A stretch of 18,278 bases of DNA, from the NCBI GenBank assembly GCA_014380705.1, contig JACMJI010000275.1, positions 1 through 18,278 of the forward strand, given 5' to 3'. This document shows, piece after piece, positions 7,717-16,379 of this stretch (within the stretch, counting starts at the first letter, position 1; each line of letters opens with the position of its first letter). Below the pieces are notes generated by a model, which saw only the letters and a list, made by a program, of their open reading frames with translations, did no database searches and was not told the DNA's origin. The position numbers were made by a program, and so were the translations under genes. This stretch comes from Gorillibacterium sp. (GTDB lineage: Bacteria > Bacillota > Bacilli > Paenibacillales > NBRC-103111).

Positions 7717-7749
7717 TATTCTCTATTAAGCTACCTACCCTATAAGCCC

Positions 7750-7905
7750 TTACCTTTTCTCAGACAACACCAGAATGAACGTAGCTAGCGGACCCAATAG
7801 CAAAGAAAGGATAAACCAGTTTAATCCGCTCCTGTTCTTACCTTGAGCTAATCCAGCATTAATTAAAGCGAGTGTCCCCCAGCCAACATAAAACTCATTA
7901 TTCAC
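7750..7905 (-). CDS. Small single-span membrane protein, function unknown
   Basis: 51 residues from a GTG at 7905; a longer TTG start at 7932 is possible. GTG is preferred because GGGGGG lies 7 nt upstream. The sequence has a polar N-terminal part (YVGWGTLALINAGLAQGKNRSG), then a hydrophobic segment at about 29–46 (WFILSLLLGPLATFILVL), ending SEKR. A GKNRSG-x-NWF-x-LGPLAT pattern of this type recurs in small membrane proteins of Firmicutes, but I assign no function. It stands alone between the fucosidase terminator and the operon promoter. A possible promoter is TTGACG (7989–7984), 15-nt spacer, TATAAA (7968–7963). Codon pattern and ribosome site make it credible despite its size. Confidence 0.65.
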   Translation of the reverse strand: MNNEFYVGWGTLALINAGLAQGKNRSGLNWFILSLLLGPLATFILVLSEKR

Positions 7906-7994
7906 ATCTATTCCCCCCAACGACTTATTCAATCATTCTATTAAGCGTATGCAGGAATCATGTTTATATAGGATGTTGTTATGCGTCAAATACA

Positions 7995-8023
7995 TAAAAG
8001 GCCAGCCCATAATAGGCTGACCT
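7995..8023 (-). terminator. Terminator of the fucosidase gene
   Basis: Minus strand: AGGTCAGCC, 7-nt loop, GGCTGGCCT (9-bp stem with one G·T pair), followed by TTTTATG. It starts about 15 bp after the GH29 stop. Its sequence resembles the terminator at 10261–10298. Confidence 0.8.
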
Positions 8024-8037
8024 CTGTGTATTTTCAC

Positions 8038-9303
8038 TCAATCCTTCAATTCCAATTCGATGACCGTGTTTCGGGCATCCGGCAGTTTATTGGCATGAAG
8101 ATTTAGCAATAAATCTTCCTCTCCGGCATAAACCCCCATCCAAGGTGTTTCGATACTGATCTCCGTCCCATCTGCCAGCAAACGGGCCTTTTTGACCTTC
8201 CCCTTCATTCCAACGACATTAACAGGTCCAATTCCCCGATCCAGAATATGCGCATAAAGCTTCTTTCCCTTCCTCGTGAATCGGCCCCATTCTGGCTTGG
8301 GAAGGTCGGCTTTGCCCGCTCCGTACAAGCTTTCCCCGTTTCGCCTCATCCATTCTCCTACTTGCTCCAATATGTCTACGGATTCCTTGGGAATCTCACC
8401 TTTGGCGTCCGGACCAACATTCAGCAGTAAGTTCCCGTTCTTGCTGACACATTCTACAATGGAGCGAATAACCTGTGCTGGCGACTTAAAATCTACATCC
8501 GTTGCATGATATCCCCAATTATTATTCAGAGTGATGCAGGCTTCCCAGGGGATGGAGTGACCGTTCTCGTCGCAGACTCCATCTGGCGGGATGATTTGTT
8601 CAGGAGAAGCAAAATCTCCCGCATAAATCTCAGGATCACTTGATTTGATGTTCCCCCCCAATCGGTTGTCGATCAAGATATTCGGTTGCAGGGATCTGAT
8701 CAAGTTGACCAATTCCGTAGCCTTCCATTTCTCTCCGACCATATCATCGAATGAAAAATCAAACCACATCAGATCAATCTTACCGTAACAGGTTAAAAGC
8801 TCCCGGACCTGGCCATGCATATATTCTAGATATCGGTTGAAGTCTAGAGGCTGCTTCTTATACTCCTCGTTATCGCGCATCGGGTGATTTCCCACAGCGG
8901 GGTAATCCGGGTGGTGCCAGTCGATCAACGAATAATAGAGACCCACCTTAAGGCCTTCTGCCCGAAATGCCTCGACATATTCCTGGACCAAATCTCTTCC
9001 AGCTTTGGTATTCGTCGCTTTATAATCCGTCAGCTTACTGTCGAATAGACAGAAACCGTCATGATGCTTGGCTGTCAGCACCGCATATTTCATCCCGGCC
9101 TTCTTAGCCAGCCTTGCCCATTCACGTGGGTTATACAGAACAGGGTCAAACTCTTCAAAGTATTGGCGGTAAGTATCCACCGTCATGTGTTCCGTGCTCT
9201 GCACCCATTCCCCTCGGGCGGGTATAGCGTAAATTCCCCAATGAATAAACATACCGAACCGATCCTCAAGAAACCATTGGATTCTTCTTTGGCGTTCTTC
9301 CAC
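8038..9303 (-). CDS. GH29 alpha-L-fucosidase
   Basis: 421 residues. It should release alpha-linked L-fucose. GH29 hallmarks are RFGMFIHWGIYAIPARGEW (15–33), KHHDGFCLFDSKLTDYKATN (79–98), KVGLYYSLIDWHHPDY (119–134) and LMWFDFSFDD (178–187), where D182 is the expected nucleophile. NGNLLLNVGPDAKGEIP in the last third is also typical. The acid/base is not conserved across the family and cannot be assigned by eye. There is no signal peptide, so it is probably intracellular. I chose GTG at 9303 because GAGGTGA lies 5 nt upstream; a GTG at 9312 is in frame but would sit on that ribosome site. A divergently transcribed AraC regulator lies 113 bp away and probably controls it. Some members act on beta-galactose or arabinose analogues, so the exact substrate is open. 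Confidence 0.92.
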   Translation of the reverse strand: MEERQRRIQWFLEDRFGMFIHWGIYAIPARGEWVQSTEHMTVDTYRQYFEEFDPVLYNPREWARLAKKAGMKYAVLTAKHHDGFCLFDSKLTDYKATNTKAGRDLVQEYVEAFRAEGLKVGLYYSLIDWHHPDYPAVGNHPMRDNEEYKKQPLDFNRYLEYMHGQVRELLTCYGKIDLMWFDFSFDDMVGEKWKATELVNLIRSLQPNILIDNRLGGNIKSSDPEIYAGDFASPEQIIPPDGVCDENGHSIPWEACITLNNNWGYHATDVDFKSPAQVIRSIVECVSKNGNLLLNVGPDAKGEIPKESVDILEQVGEWMRRNGESLYGAGKADLPKPEWGRFTRKGKKLYAHILDRGIGPVNVVGMKGKVKKARLLADGTEISIETPWMGVYAGEEDLLLNLHANKLPDARNTVIELELKD

Positions 9304-9333
9304 TTCTTTCACCTCATTTTATAGGAATTGCAG

Positions 9334-9361
9334 TTACATCTTAGGACACCAGGGTTATAAT
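9334..9361 (+). promoter_or_regulatory. Likely promoter of the araC-type gene, in the divergent regulatory region
   Basis: TTACAT (9334–9339), 16-nt spacer, TATAAT (9356–9361), 55 bp before the regulator start. The same 113-bp gap must carry the fucosidase promoter, for which no good -35 is seen, as expected if an activator is needed. TGTACA occurs twice, at 9361 and 9388, inside small palindromes (TACATGTA, TTGTACAA), possible regulator contacts. Confidence 0.5.
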
Positions 9362-9416
9362 GTACATGTAGAAAACTCATCTCCTTTTGTACAATCTTAA
9401 CTTAGGGGTTAGTAAC

Positions 9417-10265
9417 ATGGATAAAAATCAATGGTTAGGGGATTACCTTTCCCACTTGCGGGTGAACGTTACGGACGCCTACTATACAAAATGTCCACAG
9501 GATTGGCAGGAACCGGACCATATACCTACCTTTAATCGGATCTATTGGATTTGTGGCGGAGAAGGCCTGATACGTGTAGCTGACAAAACATTCTACCCAC
9601 TGCCCGGCGATTTGGTTATCATGCCTGCTGCAGTCAATCAATCTTATTCCTTCATAGAAGGACAACAACCTTATGAAAAGTACTGGTGCCATTTCGATGC
9701 GATTATCGGCGATATGCACATGTTCCGGGTCCTCAGCTTGCCGATGATCATCCACCCGAACAACCCAGATCGGTTCACAGCGTTGTTCAGTGAGTTATGC
9801 CTTCAACACCAACGAGGTGACTTTATTTCAGCCATGCGAGCAAAGTCCACCTTGCTCGAAATTATGGCCAGCGTGATGGAGCATATTGATGTGAACAGCA
9901 TCGGCCTTTCTACGTTTACCAATGCCCTGAATGTAGGCAAGCTGCTTGAATACATTGAACGCAACCTCCATAAACGGATCAGTATGGATGAGTTGGCTGC
10001 CCTTCTCTATTTCAACGCCAATTATTTCAACAAATTTTTTCGTGAGCATATAGGGGAGCCACCTGGCCAATATATCGAGAGGAAGCGCATGGAGAAAGCT
10101 AAGCTTATGCTGATGACAGCGGATTGCTCTCTCTCCGATATAGCAGACGCTATTGGCATGGATCGCTTCTACTTCTCACGCATGTTCAAGCGTTACTCTG
10201 GCTTTACACCATCTGACTTCCGAACCAACCATAAACCAAGCGGAATCAAGGATAAACAAAAATAA
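9417..10265 (+). CDS. AraC/XylS-family transcriptional regulator
   Basis: 282 residues. The N-terminal half (about 35–110) is a cupin-like AraC sensor domain with PLPGDLVIMPAAVNQSY at 61–77. The C-terminal double helix-turn-helix spans about 172–270: DELAALLYFNANYFNKFFRE for the first (191–210), and CSLSDIADAIGMDRFYFSRM for the second (237–256), followed by FKRYSGFTPSDFR. ATG at 9417 is chosen because AGGGG lies 8 nt upstream; an in-frame ATG at 9387 lacks one. It is the only convincing plus-strand gene in the window and faces away from the fucosidase gene, which it most likely activates in response to a sugar. The stop codon lies inside the stem of the terminator that follows. Inducer unknown. 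Confidence 0.92.
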   Translation: MDKNQWLGDYLSHLRVNVTDAYYTKCPQDWQEPDHIPTFNRIYWICGGEGLIRVADKTFYPLPGDLVIMPAAVNQSYSFIEGQQPYEKYWCHFDAIIGDMHMFRVLSLPMIIHPNNPDRFTALFSELCLQHQRGDFISAMRAKSTLLEIMASVMEHIDVNSIGLSTFTNALNVGKLLEYIERNLHKRISMDELAALLYFNANYFNKFFREHIGEPPGQYIERKRMEKAKLMLMTADCSLSDIADAIGMDRFYFSRMFKRYSGFTPSDFRTNHKPSGIKDKQK

Positions 10266-10298
10266 GGTCAGACCCATAATAAAGGGACTGACCTTATT
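10261..10298. terminator. Bidirectional terminator between the araC-type gene and icd
   Basis: An 11-bp perfect stem, AATAAGGTCAG / CTGACCTTATT, continues after one A·A mismatch as CCC / GGG around ATAATAAA. The plus strand continues TTATTT and the minus strand ATTTTTG, so it can end both converging transcripts. It contains the regulator's stop codon. Confidence 0.8.
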
Positions 10299-10301
10299 TA
10301 T

Positions 10302-11597
10302 TTACATGTGCTTGATGATTTCATCCGCAAACTCGGATGTCTTCACCTTAGTCGCACCTTCCATTAGACGAGCAAAATCATAAGTAACCGTCTTACTGTC
10401 AATTGCCTTGGTCAGCCCTTTGTAGATAAGGTCAGCCGCTTCAAACCAACCAAGATGCTCTAACATCATCACACCGGATAAAATAACGGAGCCGGGGTTC
10501 ACGACATCCAGATCTGCATACTTCGGTGCAGTTCCATGGGTCGCTTCAAAAATGGCATGACCAGTAATGTAATTTATATTAGCTCCGGGAGCAATACCGA
10601 TACCCCCAACTTGAGCAGCCAAAGCATCGGACAGATAATCACCATTTAAGTTAAGAGTTGCGATAACATCAAAATCCTTTGGACGGGTGAGAACCTGCTG
10701 CAAGGTAATATCCGCGATTGCATCCTTAATGAGAACCTTGCCAGCATCCATCGCCTCTTGTTGAGCCTTGTCAGCGGCATCCGTTCCCAACTCATCCTTG
10801 ATTCGATCATATTCATTCCAGGTAAACGTCTGTTCACTAAATTCACGTTCTGCTAAATCATAACCCCAATTTTTAAAGGCGCCTTCGGTATACTTCATAA
10901 TGTTTCCTTTGTGAACCAACGTTACACTCTTTCGTCCATGCTCCAAAGCGTACTCAATCGCTGAGCGTACGAGCCGCTCTGATCCTTCGCGAGAAACTGG
11001 CTTAATGCCAATTCCTGAGGTTTCCGGAAAACGAATTTTGTTAACGCCCAGTTCCGTCTGGAGAAATTCGATTAGCTTCTTCACTTCTTCAGAGCCTTCT
11101 TGGTATTCGATTCCAGCGTAGATATCCTCCGTATTCTCCCGGAAAATAACCATATCAACATCCTCAGGACGCTTCACTGGAGAAGGCACGCCGTCAAAGT
11201 AGCGCACAGGGCGTAAGCACACATATAGATCAAGCTCCTGCCGAAGTGCAACGTTCAAGGAGCGTATCCCTCCACCAATCGGGGTGGTAAGTGGTCCTTT
11301 GATTGCAACGATATATTCGCGAATGGCGGTCAAGGTGTCTTCCGGCAGCCATTCTCCATAAAGATCAAAGGCCTTCTGACCCGCATATACTTCGTACCAA
11401 GCAATTTTCCGTTCTCCCATGTAGGCTTTCTCAACAGCTGCATCGAGTGCCCGCTTGGAGGCCTTCCAAATATCTCTACCCGTGCCATCTCCCTCAATAA
11501 ACGGGATGATCGGTTGATTAGGAACCTGAAGCTTCCCATCCTCAATAGTAATACGTTCGCCTTCTGTTGGTACGGTATACGATTTGAATTCCGTCAT
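10302..11597 (-). CDS. icd: Isocitrate dehydrogenase (NADP)
   Basis: 431 residues, close to the 423 of Bacillus subtilis. It converts isocitrate to 2-oxoglutarate in the TCA cycle. The nucleotide region starts [14 protein letters not shown] (31–44). The substrate site is [13 protein letters not shown] (108–120) with S113, N115 and R119, followed by R129. S113 is the Ser that is phosphorylated in the Escherichia coli enzyme. [12 protein letters not shown] carries the Lys-Tyr pair that selects NADP over NAD, followed by [16 protein letters not shown] lies 11 nt before the ATG at 11597. It follows citZ by 36 bp, so the two are an operon. mdh, the usual third gene in Bacillus, is not present downstream; a convergent AraC gene occupies that place. 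Confidence 0.97.
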   Translation of the reverse strand: MTEFKSYTVPTEGERITIEDGKLQVPNQPIIPFIEGDGTGRDIWKASKRALDAAVEKAYMGERKIAWYEVYAGQKAFDLYGEWLPEDTLTAIREYIVAIKGPLTTPIGGGIRSLNVALRQELDLYVCLRPVRYFDGVPSPVKRPEDVDMVIFRENTEDIYAGIEYQEGSEEVKKLIEFLQTELGVNKIRFPETSGIGIKPVSREGSERLVRSAIEYALEHGRKSVTLVHKGNIMKYTEGAFKNWGYDLAEREFSEQTFTWNEYDRIKDELGTDAADKAQQEAMDAGKVLIKDAIADITLQQVLTRPKDFDVIATLNLNGDYLSDALAAQVGGIGIAPGANINYITGHAIFEATHGTAPKYADLDVVNPGSVILSGVMMLEHLGWFEAADLIYKGLTKAIDSKTVTYDFARLMEGATKVKTSEFADEIIKHM

Positions 11598-11633
11598 GCC
11601 TTAATTTTCCTCCTAGTGGATAGTGGTGTAAAT

Positions 11634-12746
11634 TTATCTTAGTTCAACCGAAACATATTTCTGATCGGATTGTCCCACATACTCCGCGCGAGGGCGAATG
11701 ATCCGATTGTTCTCATACTGCTCTAGTATATGTGCAGCCCAACCAGAACACCGGCTGATCGCAAAAATAGGTGTGAACAAGTCACGAGGGATGCCGAGTA
11801 TTGTATAAACTGAAGCAGAGTAAAAATCGACATTAGGTCTCAGGCCCTTTAGTGCATACATCATGTTCTCGATCTTAACGGACATTTCGTACCACTGCAA
11901 GTTGTTCGAAAGCTTACCTAACTCATAAGACATCCTTTGAAGATGCTTCGCACGAGGATCGCCATTCTTATACACGCGATGGCCAAAGCCCATCATTTTT
12001 TCTTTATTGGCTAGCTTTTGCTTCACATAGGGTTCGATTCTTTCTATCGTTCCAATTTCCTCGAGCATATTCATCACTGCTTCATTGGCTCCACCATGGA
12101 GAGGTCCTTTTAAAGTACCGATTGCAGAGGTGATACCGGAATAGATATCAGATAAGGTAGCCACCGTAACTCTTGAAGCAAAAGTAGAGGCATTAAGCTC
12201 ATGATCTGCATGTAGAACAAGCCCTTTATCCAAGGCTTCGATAGAGATAAGGTCAGGTTGTTCTCCATTTAACATATAGAGGAAATTCTCTGATATCGTA
12301 GCGCCCTCTTTAGGTGAAATCGGTGATTGCCCAGCACGTATACGCGCAAATGCAGCAATAATTGTTGGGATTTGAGCCTGAAGTCGTATCGCTTTACGCA
12401 AATTCGCCTCTCTGCTCATGTCACCAGCTTCTTCATCAAAAAGTGCCAAAGAAGACACCGCTGTACGAAGGGCGGCCATTGGGTTTGCGTCATTAGGCAT
12501 AAGATGAATGAGTTTTAATACTTGTGTGGGAATGACTGAACTTGCACTGAGTTCACCTTTTAAGCGAGCGAGCTCGGAGTTACTCGGAAGTTTACCATAC
12601 CAGAGAAGGTGAATCACTTCTTCGAAGGTGGCGTGGTCTGCCAAATCATCAATGTCGTACCCGCGATAGGTTAATACACCATCGACGATGGAGCTGACCG
12701 AGGTTGTTGCTGCAACAATTCCTTCCAATCCTTTCGTGGCTGTCAT
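11634..12746 (-). CDS. citZ: Citrate synthase
   Basis: 370 residues, the short Gram-positive type II form. It condenses acetyl-CoA and oxaloacetate to citrate. It begins with KGLEGIVAATTSVSSIVDG, typical of this group. Active-site residues are visible: H182 in HADHELNAS, H217 in GPLHGGANEAVM, H256 in GFGHRVYKNGDPRA and D307 in NVDFYSASV. AAGGAGAG lies 6–7 nt before the ATG. It is the first gene of a citZ–icd operon. The 308 bp upstream have their own regulatory candidates, including an ATAA-N7-TTAT dyad 33–47 nt before the start codon. No anomalies are seen in the protein. Confidence 0.97.
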   Translation of the reverse strand: MTATKGLEGIVAATTSVSSIVDGVLTYRGYDIDDLADHATFEEVIHLLWYGKLPSNSELARLKGELSASSVIPTQVLKLIHLMPNDANPMAALRTAVSSLALFDEEAGDMSREANLRKAIRLQAQIPTIIAAFARIRAGQSPISPKEGATISENFLYMLNGEQPDLISIEALDKGLVLHADHELNASTFASRVTVATLSDIYSGITSAIGTLKGPLHGGANEAVMNMLEEIGTIERIEPYVKQKLANKEKMMGFGHRVYKNGDPRAKHLQRMSYELGKLSNNLQWYEMSVKIENMMYALKGLRPNVDFYSASVYTILGIPRDLFTPIFAISRCSGWAAHILEQYENNRIIRPRAEYVGQSDQKYVSVELR

Positions 12747-12778
12747 CCGTCTCTCTCCTTTATTCCCTGACTTAATGA

Positions 12779-12793
12779 ATAAACAACATTTAT
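12779..12793 (-). promoter_or_regulatory. ATAA-N7-TTAT dyad in the citZ leader (CcpC-like site)
   Basis: The plus strand reads ATAAACAACATTTAT, an exact ATAA-N7-TTAT. In Bacillus subtilis the LysR-type regulator CcpC represses citZ and citB through this pattern and is relieved by citrate (from memory). The site is 33–47 nt before the start codon. The region is AT-rich, so chance occurrence is possible. Confidence 0.4.
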
Positions 12794-12890
12794 CATTGCT
12801 TCAATATTAATAATAAAGTATTTTTACTTCTTTGTGAATCTGAGCCACATAGAACTTCATTATCAACTTCATAAAAGAAATTGTATCAAA

Positions 12891-12906
12891 AATGTGAACG
12901 AACATT
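12891..12906. promoter_or_regulatory. Palindrome upstream of citZ (possible cre)
   Basis: AATGTGAACGAACATT has perfect AATGT / ACATT arms and matches the CcpA cre pattern (TGNAANCGNWNNCA) with about two mismatches. ATGTGAAC recurs at 12914–12921, 22 bp from the copy at 12892. A possible citZ promoter downstream on the minus strand is TTGATA (near 12885) with GATAAT about 19 nt later. The rest of the 308-bp gap 12747–13054 shows no gene. Confidence 0.35.
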
Positions 12907-13041
12907 ATTACCCATGTGAACAACAAAGCGAAGCAGATAAGAATGAAGAAGTTGTTTCAGTTTGGGACGGAATTACATTACCGACTCCATCATTATAGTG
13001 GGCAATAATGAAATTTGTGCTATCTGCTAGCTTCTAAATGG

Positions 13042-13065
13042 AAAAACCGCCAAGTTATCGGCGGT
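13042..13065 (-). terminator. Terminator after fxsA
   Basis: Minus strand: ACCGCC, 12-nt structure spacer reduced to the 8-nt loop GATAACTT, GGCGGT, then TTTTCC. The fxsA stop codon lies within the loop, so the hairpin doubles as the end of the coding region. Confidence 0.7.
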
Positions 13066-13447
13066 TAATGCGGAAGTTGCCCCGGTTTAGTTGTTTTTTG
13101 AGCAGAAGAAGAATTAGCCCTTTGAAGATCGGTCGGGTCAAGGGAAGGAGTAGTAAAATCGCTAATATATCCGTCAAAAAACCCGGCAATAACAGGAGAG
13201 CCCCACCGATTAGGATGCAAACACCATCAAGAATCTCGCCAGCAGGCAAGTGGCCGCGCGACCACTGCTGCGATGCACTGCGCCATACCAGTGAAAATTC
13301 TCGTTTGACAATATAAGCACCAGCCATGGCAATCACCAGAATCAGAATAAACGTCTGCCAACCGCCTATCCAGCGCCCAATCGAAAGGATTGCCCAAATC
13401 TCCAGGGCAGGTACAATAATAAACGCAGCCAGTAACCAGCGAAACAT
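13055..13447 (-). CDS. fxsA: FxsA-family membrane protein
   Basis: 130 residues. FxsA is a cytoplasmic-membrane protein; in Escherichia coli its overproduction relieves exclusion of phage T7 by the F plasmid, and its normal role is unknown. The segments seen are hydrophobic 4–23 (WLLAAFIIVPALEIWAILSI), 31–47 (QTFILILVIAMAGAYIV), a GEILDG turn at 70–75, then 76–102 (VCILIGGALLLLPGFLTD and on). LLPGFLTD is the family signature. The tail is basic (KKQLNRGNFRINRR) and likely cytosolic. ATG at 13447 is chosen because AGGGGG lies 8 nt upstream; the frame is open to 13492 without a ribosome site. It follows pyk by about 100 bp with a hairpin between. In Bacillus the same pyk–fxsA–citZ order holds, with ytvI between fxsA and citZ; ytvI is missing here. 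Confidence 0.93.
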   Translation of the reverse strand: MFRWLLAAFIIVPALEIWAILSIGRWIGGWQTFILILVIAMAGAYIVKREFSLVWRSASQQWSRGHLPAGEILDGVCILIGGALLLLPGFLTDILAILLLLPLTRPIFKGLILLLLKKQLNRGNFRINRR

Positions 13448-13494
13448 AAGGATTCCCCCTATTGTTTTATGGCAATACGTATCATTTTGCAAAG

Positions 13495-13526
13495 AACGGC
13501 CGCCGGGAAGAATCCCAACGGCCGTT
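13495..13526 (-). terminator. Hairpin between pyk and fxsA (partial terminator or processing site)
   Basis: Minus strand: AACGGCCG / CGGCCGTT, an 8-bp GC-rich perfect stem with an inner GGGA / TCCC stem. Only CTTT follows, so termination may be partial, reducing fxsA relative to pyk. Confidence 0.5.
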
Positions 13527-13546
13527 AGTTTAAAAAGTCTTAGGTT

Positions 13547-15301
13547 CTAAAGTACGTCCGCTTTACCGGAGTAGATAAAACCTTGCTCTGCATAAATCGA
13601 TACTTCCATACCGTCTTTGAACAGGCTCATCGCATTTTCTACGCTTAGAATGACTGGTTTACCCAAGTTAAGACCAACAACAGCTGCATGAGAAGTAATA
13701 CCGCCAGTTTGGGTAATAACGCCAGCTGCTTTTTCAAACGCAGGCATATATTCTTTGTCGGTTCCTGTAGTAACAAGGATCGAGCCTTCTGTAACTTTCT
13801 CAATCGCTTCTTTAGCATTGCGAGCAACAACAACTTTACCCGTTGCTGCTTGTCCGCCAATTCCTTGACCTTGAGCGATCAGTTCTCCAACATGATGCAC
13901 CTTAATCAGGTTTGTCGCGCCAGAACGTCCTACTGGAATACCAGCAGTTACGATTACGAGGTCCCCAAGGTTAAGCAAGCCTTGCTTATGACTAGCGTCA
14001 AGAGCCATTTCAATCATATCATCCGTTGTTTTACCGATTTCACCCTTAACAGGGGTAACGCCCCAGACAAGAACGAGTCTGCGCATCATGGCTTCACTGG
14101 ACGTAACCGCAATGATTGGAGCAGATGGACGGTATTTAGAAATCATACGAGCGGTATAACCGGATTCTGTCATCGTTACGATTGCTTTAGCGTTCAGCTC
14201 AAGAGCAGAGTTGGCTACAGCTTGGCTGATTGCTTCGGTTACAGAGGTTTGTTGTGCTTTCACTTGCTTAAGGTAGATTTCCTTATTCTCAAGTGCTTCT
14301 TCTGTACGTTCAGCAATACGAGCCATCGTCTTAACCGCTTCAACTGGATATTTACCAGCAGCGGACTCACCGGACAACATTACAGCATCAGTGCCGTCGA
14401 AGATGGCGTTAGCCACGTCGTTAGCTTCTGCGCGTGTTGGGCGTGGGTTGCGTTGCATGGAATCAAGCATTTGTGTAGCTGTGATAACCGGTTTACCGAC
14501 CAGGTTACACTTTCTGATGATGGTCTTTTGAACCAATGGAACTTCTTCAGCTGGGATTTCAACACCAAGGTCTCCACGAGCAACCATGATTGCGTCGGAA
14601 ACTTCGATGATTTCATCTAAGTTGTCTACGCCTTCTTGATTCTCGATCTTGGAGATGATTTGGATATGCGTTGCATTATGCTTCTCAAGCAGCTCACGAA
14701 TCTCAAGAACATCACTTGCTTTACGAACAAAGGAAGCAGCGATAAAGTCGATACCTTGCTCGATACCAAAGATGATATCATTTGTGTCCTTTTCAGTAAT
14801 ACCTGGAAGGGACATTTTAACACCAGGGACGTTAACACCCTTCTTGCTCTTAATTGTTCCACCATTGGCAATGTGGCAATGGATCTCCGTACCTTGGACA
14901 TCGGTTACAGTCAAGCCGATTAGACCATCGTCGATTAGAATCGTCGACCCTACTTGAACGTCTTGCGGAAGTTTATCATAAGTAACCGAGATACGGTTCT
15001 TATCGCCAAGAATTTCTTCCGTCGTAAGAATGATTGTTTCATCCGTAACGAGTTCAATTGGCTCTTCTTTCAGCTTGCCTGTGCGAATTTCTGGACCTTT
15101 GGTGTCGAGAAGAATCGCGATGGTTTTGTTAAGCTTCTTACATACTTTACGAACGTTAATGATCCGGTTGCCGTGCTCCTCAAAGTCTCCATGAGAGAAG
15201 TTAAGACGGATAACGTTCATTCCGGCTTCTATCAGCTTCTCAAGCATTGCTTCTGATTCACTAGCTGGACCGATCGTACAAACAATTTTAGTTTTCCGCA
15301 T
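13547..15301 (-). CDS. pyk: Pyruvate kinase with C-terminal PEP-utilising domain
   Basis: 584 residues, the long Bacillus/Geobacillus form. It converts phosphoenolpyruvate and ADP to pyruvate and ATP. The catalytic core shows IRLNFSHG at 31–38, [13 protein letters not shown] at 64–76, [10 protein letters not shown] at 215–224 (K218, E220) and [11 protein letters not shown] at 240–250 (D244), then TATQMLDSM. After about residue 475 there is an extra domain like the phosphohistidine domain of PEP-utilising enzymes, with [12 protein letters not shown] and H538; the usual Cys or Thr context of an active swivelling His is retained, but the domain is thought to have a structural or regulatory role in this form. 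AGGAGG lies about 9 nt before the ATG. The 110 bp upstream carry a TAAAAT/TATATA-rich stretch that could be a promoter. pfkA, expected before pyk in Bacillus, is absent. Confidence 0.97.
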   Translation of the reverse strand: MRKTKIVCTIGPASESEAMLEKLIEAGMNVIRLNFSHGDFEEHGNRIINVRKVCKKLNKTIAILLDTKGPEIRTGKLKEEPIELVTDETIILTTEEILGDKNRISVTYDKLPQDVQVGSTILIDDGLIGLTVTDVQGTEIHCHIANGGTIKSKKGVNVPGVKMSLPGITEKDTNDIIFGIEQGIDFIAASFVRKASDVLEIRELLEKHNATHIQIISKIENQEGVDNLDEIIEVSDAIMVARGDLGVEIPAEEVPLVQKTIIRKCNLVGKPVITATQMLDSMQRNPRPTRAEANDVANAIFDGTDAVMLSGESAAGKYPVEAVKTMARIAERTEEALENKEIYLKQVKAQQTSVTEAISQAVANSALELNAKAIVTMTESGYTARMISKYRPSAPIIAVTSSEAMMRRLVLVWGVTPVKGEIGKTTDDMIEMALDASHKQGLLNLGDLVIVTAGIPVGRSGATNLIKVHHVGELIAQGQGIGGQAATGKVVVARNAKEAIEKVTEGSILVTTGTDKEYMPAFEKAAGVITQTGGITSHAAVVGLNLGKPVILSVENAMSLFKDGMEVSIYAEQGFIYSGKADVL

Positions 15302-15410
15302 GATGGTTTCCTCCTAAATTTGCACATGCACAAGCATGTATATATATTTTACGCTTGGGGGAGCGAAAATATCAGTTAAGTGACATAAGAAGAGGCAGAA
15401 AACGTAAGTT

Positions 15411-16379
15411 TCAGCCAAGTGGTTGAAGAAAGGTATAGGTTCCAATTTGGCGGAACTTCATATATCGATCCTCTTTCAGCTCTTCAGGACTTAGAGTAAG
15501 TAGTTCGCTTAAATGCAAGAGTAGTTTCTCGCGAATCAATTCTGCCTGACATTTCAGGTCACGATGTGCGCCACCCTTAGGCTCAGGAATAATATCATCA
15601 ATCACACCTAGACGCAAGATATCCTGCGCGGTAATCTTCATCGCTTCAGCAGCTTCCAGTGCCCTGGCCGAATCTTTATACAAGATGGAGGCAGCACCTT
15701 CTGGAGAAATAACGGAATACACAGAGTGCTCAAGCATGAGAACGCGATTACCTACTCCAAGTGCGAGTGCGCCTCCGCTTCCACCTTCTCCAATGACAAC
15801 ACAAAGGATCGGAACCTGTAGTAAGGACATCTCCATTAAATTTCGAGCAATGGCTTCGGATTGGCCTCTTTCTTCGGCTGCTCCACCAGGGAATGCACCA
15901 GCAACATCGATAAATGTAATGATTGGACGATGAAATTTGTTCGCCTGCTTCATCAACCTTAGTGCCTTGCGGAATCCTTCTGGATGCGGCATACCGAAAT
16001 TACGGGCTAGGTTATCTTTTGTATCCTTGCCTTTTTGATGACCTAAAACGGTAACAGGAATGCCGTTTAGCTTAGCAACACCACCTACAATAGCTAGATC
16101 ATCACCAAACAGACGATCACCATGAAGCTCAATAAAATCGGTAAAAATACAGCTAATGTAGTCGATTGTTGTTGGCCGTTGAGGTCCCTTGGCAATTTGG
16201 AGCTTCTGCTTGACAGTAAGGTTAGTGTAAATCTCTTCCTCTAACAGTTGGCAACGTTCTTCTAATCGAGAAATTTCTTCAGTGAAATCAATGTTCTTCT
16301 CTTCACTGAATTTCTTGAGCTCATCAATTTTGGCTCTGAGCTGGGCAATAGGCTGTTCAAACAACAATTCACCTGCCAT
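15411..16379 (-). CDS. accA: Acetyl-CoA carboxylase carboxyltransferase subunit alpha
   Basis: 322 residues. With AccD it transfers the carboxyl group from biotin to acetyl-CoA, giving malonyl-CoA for fatty-acid synthesis. The N-terminal helical part (1–75) is charged and coiled-coil-like ([19 protein letters not shown]). The core shows [56 protein letters not shown] and [12 protein letters not shown], all diagnostic of AccA. ATG at 16379 is chosen for GGAGGT 8–9 nt upstream; it overlaps the end of accD by 11 nt, so translation is likely coupled to give equal amounts of the two subunits. The frame stays open to 16412, but that start is unsupported. A 109-bp gap separates it from pyk, with only a weak hairpin after the stop. 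Confidence 0.97.
   Translation of the reverse strand: MAGELLFEQPIAQLRAKIDELKKFSEEKNIDFTEEISRLEERCQLLEEEIYTNLTVKQKLQIAKGPQRPTTIDYISCIFTDFIELHGDRLFGDDLAIVGGVAKLNGIPVTVLGHQKGKDTKDNLARNFGMPHPEGFRKALRLMKQANKFHRPIITFIDVAGAFPGGAAEERGQSEAIARNLMEMSLLQVPILCVVIGEGGSGGALALGVGNRVLMLEHSVYSVISPEGAASILYKDSARALEAAEAMKITAQDILRLGVIDDIIPEPKGGAHRDLKCQAELIREKLLLHLSELLTLSPEELKEDRYMKFRQIGTYTFLQPLG

Noticed and set aside
9311..9379. Leader peptide in front of the fucosidase gene (ATG directly after AAAGGAG on the minus strand)
   Set aside because: The ATG abuts the G-rich element with no spacer, so initiation is unlikely. The 23-codon frame overlaps the true ribosome site.
13688..14620. 310-codon open frame on the plus strand
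   Set aside because: It lies entirely antisense to pyk, is rich in Phe/Ser/Cys/Asn, has no family resemblance and no ribosome site. It is a shadow of the coding strand.
15302..15410. Possible remnant of pfkA between accA and pyk
   Set aside because: All frames of the 109 bp were considered and nothing like PfkA motifs was seen. There is only a short AT-rich stretch and an ACATGC–GCATGT hairpin.
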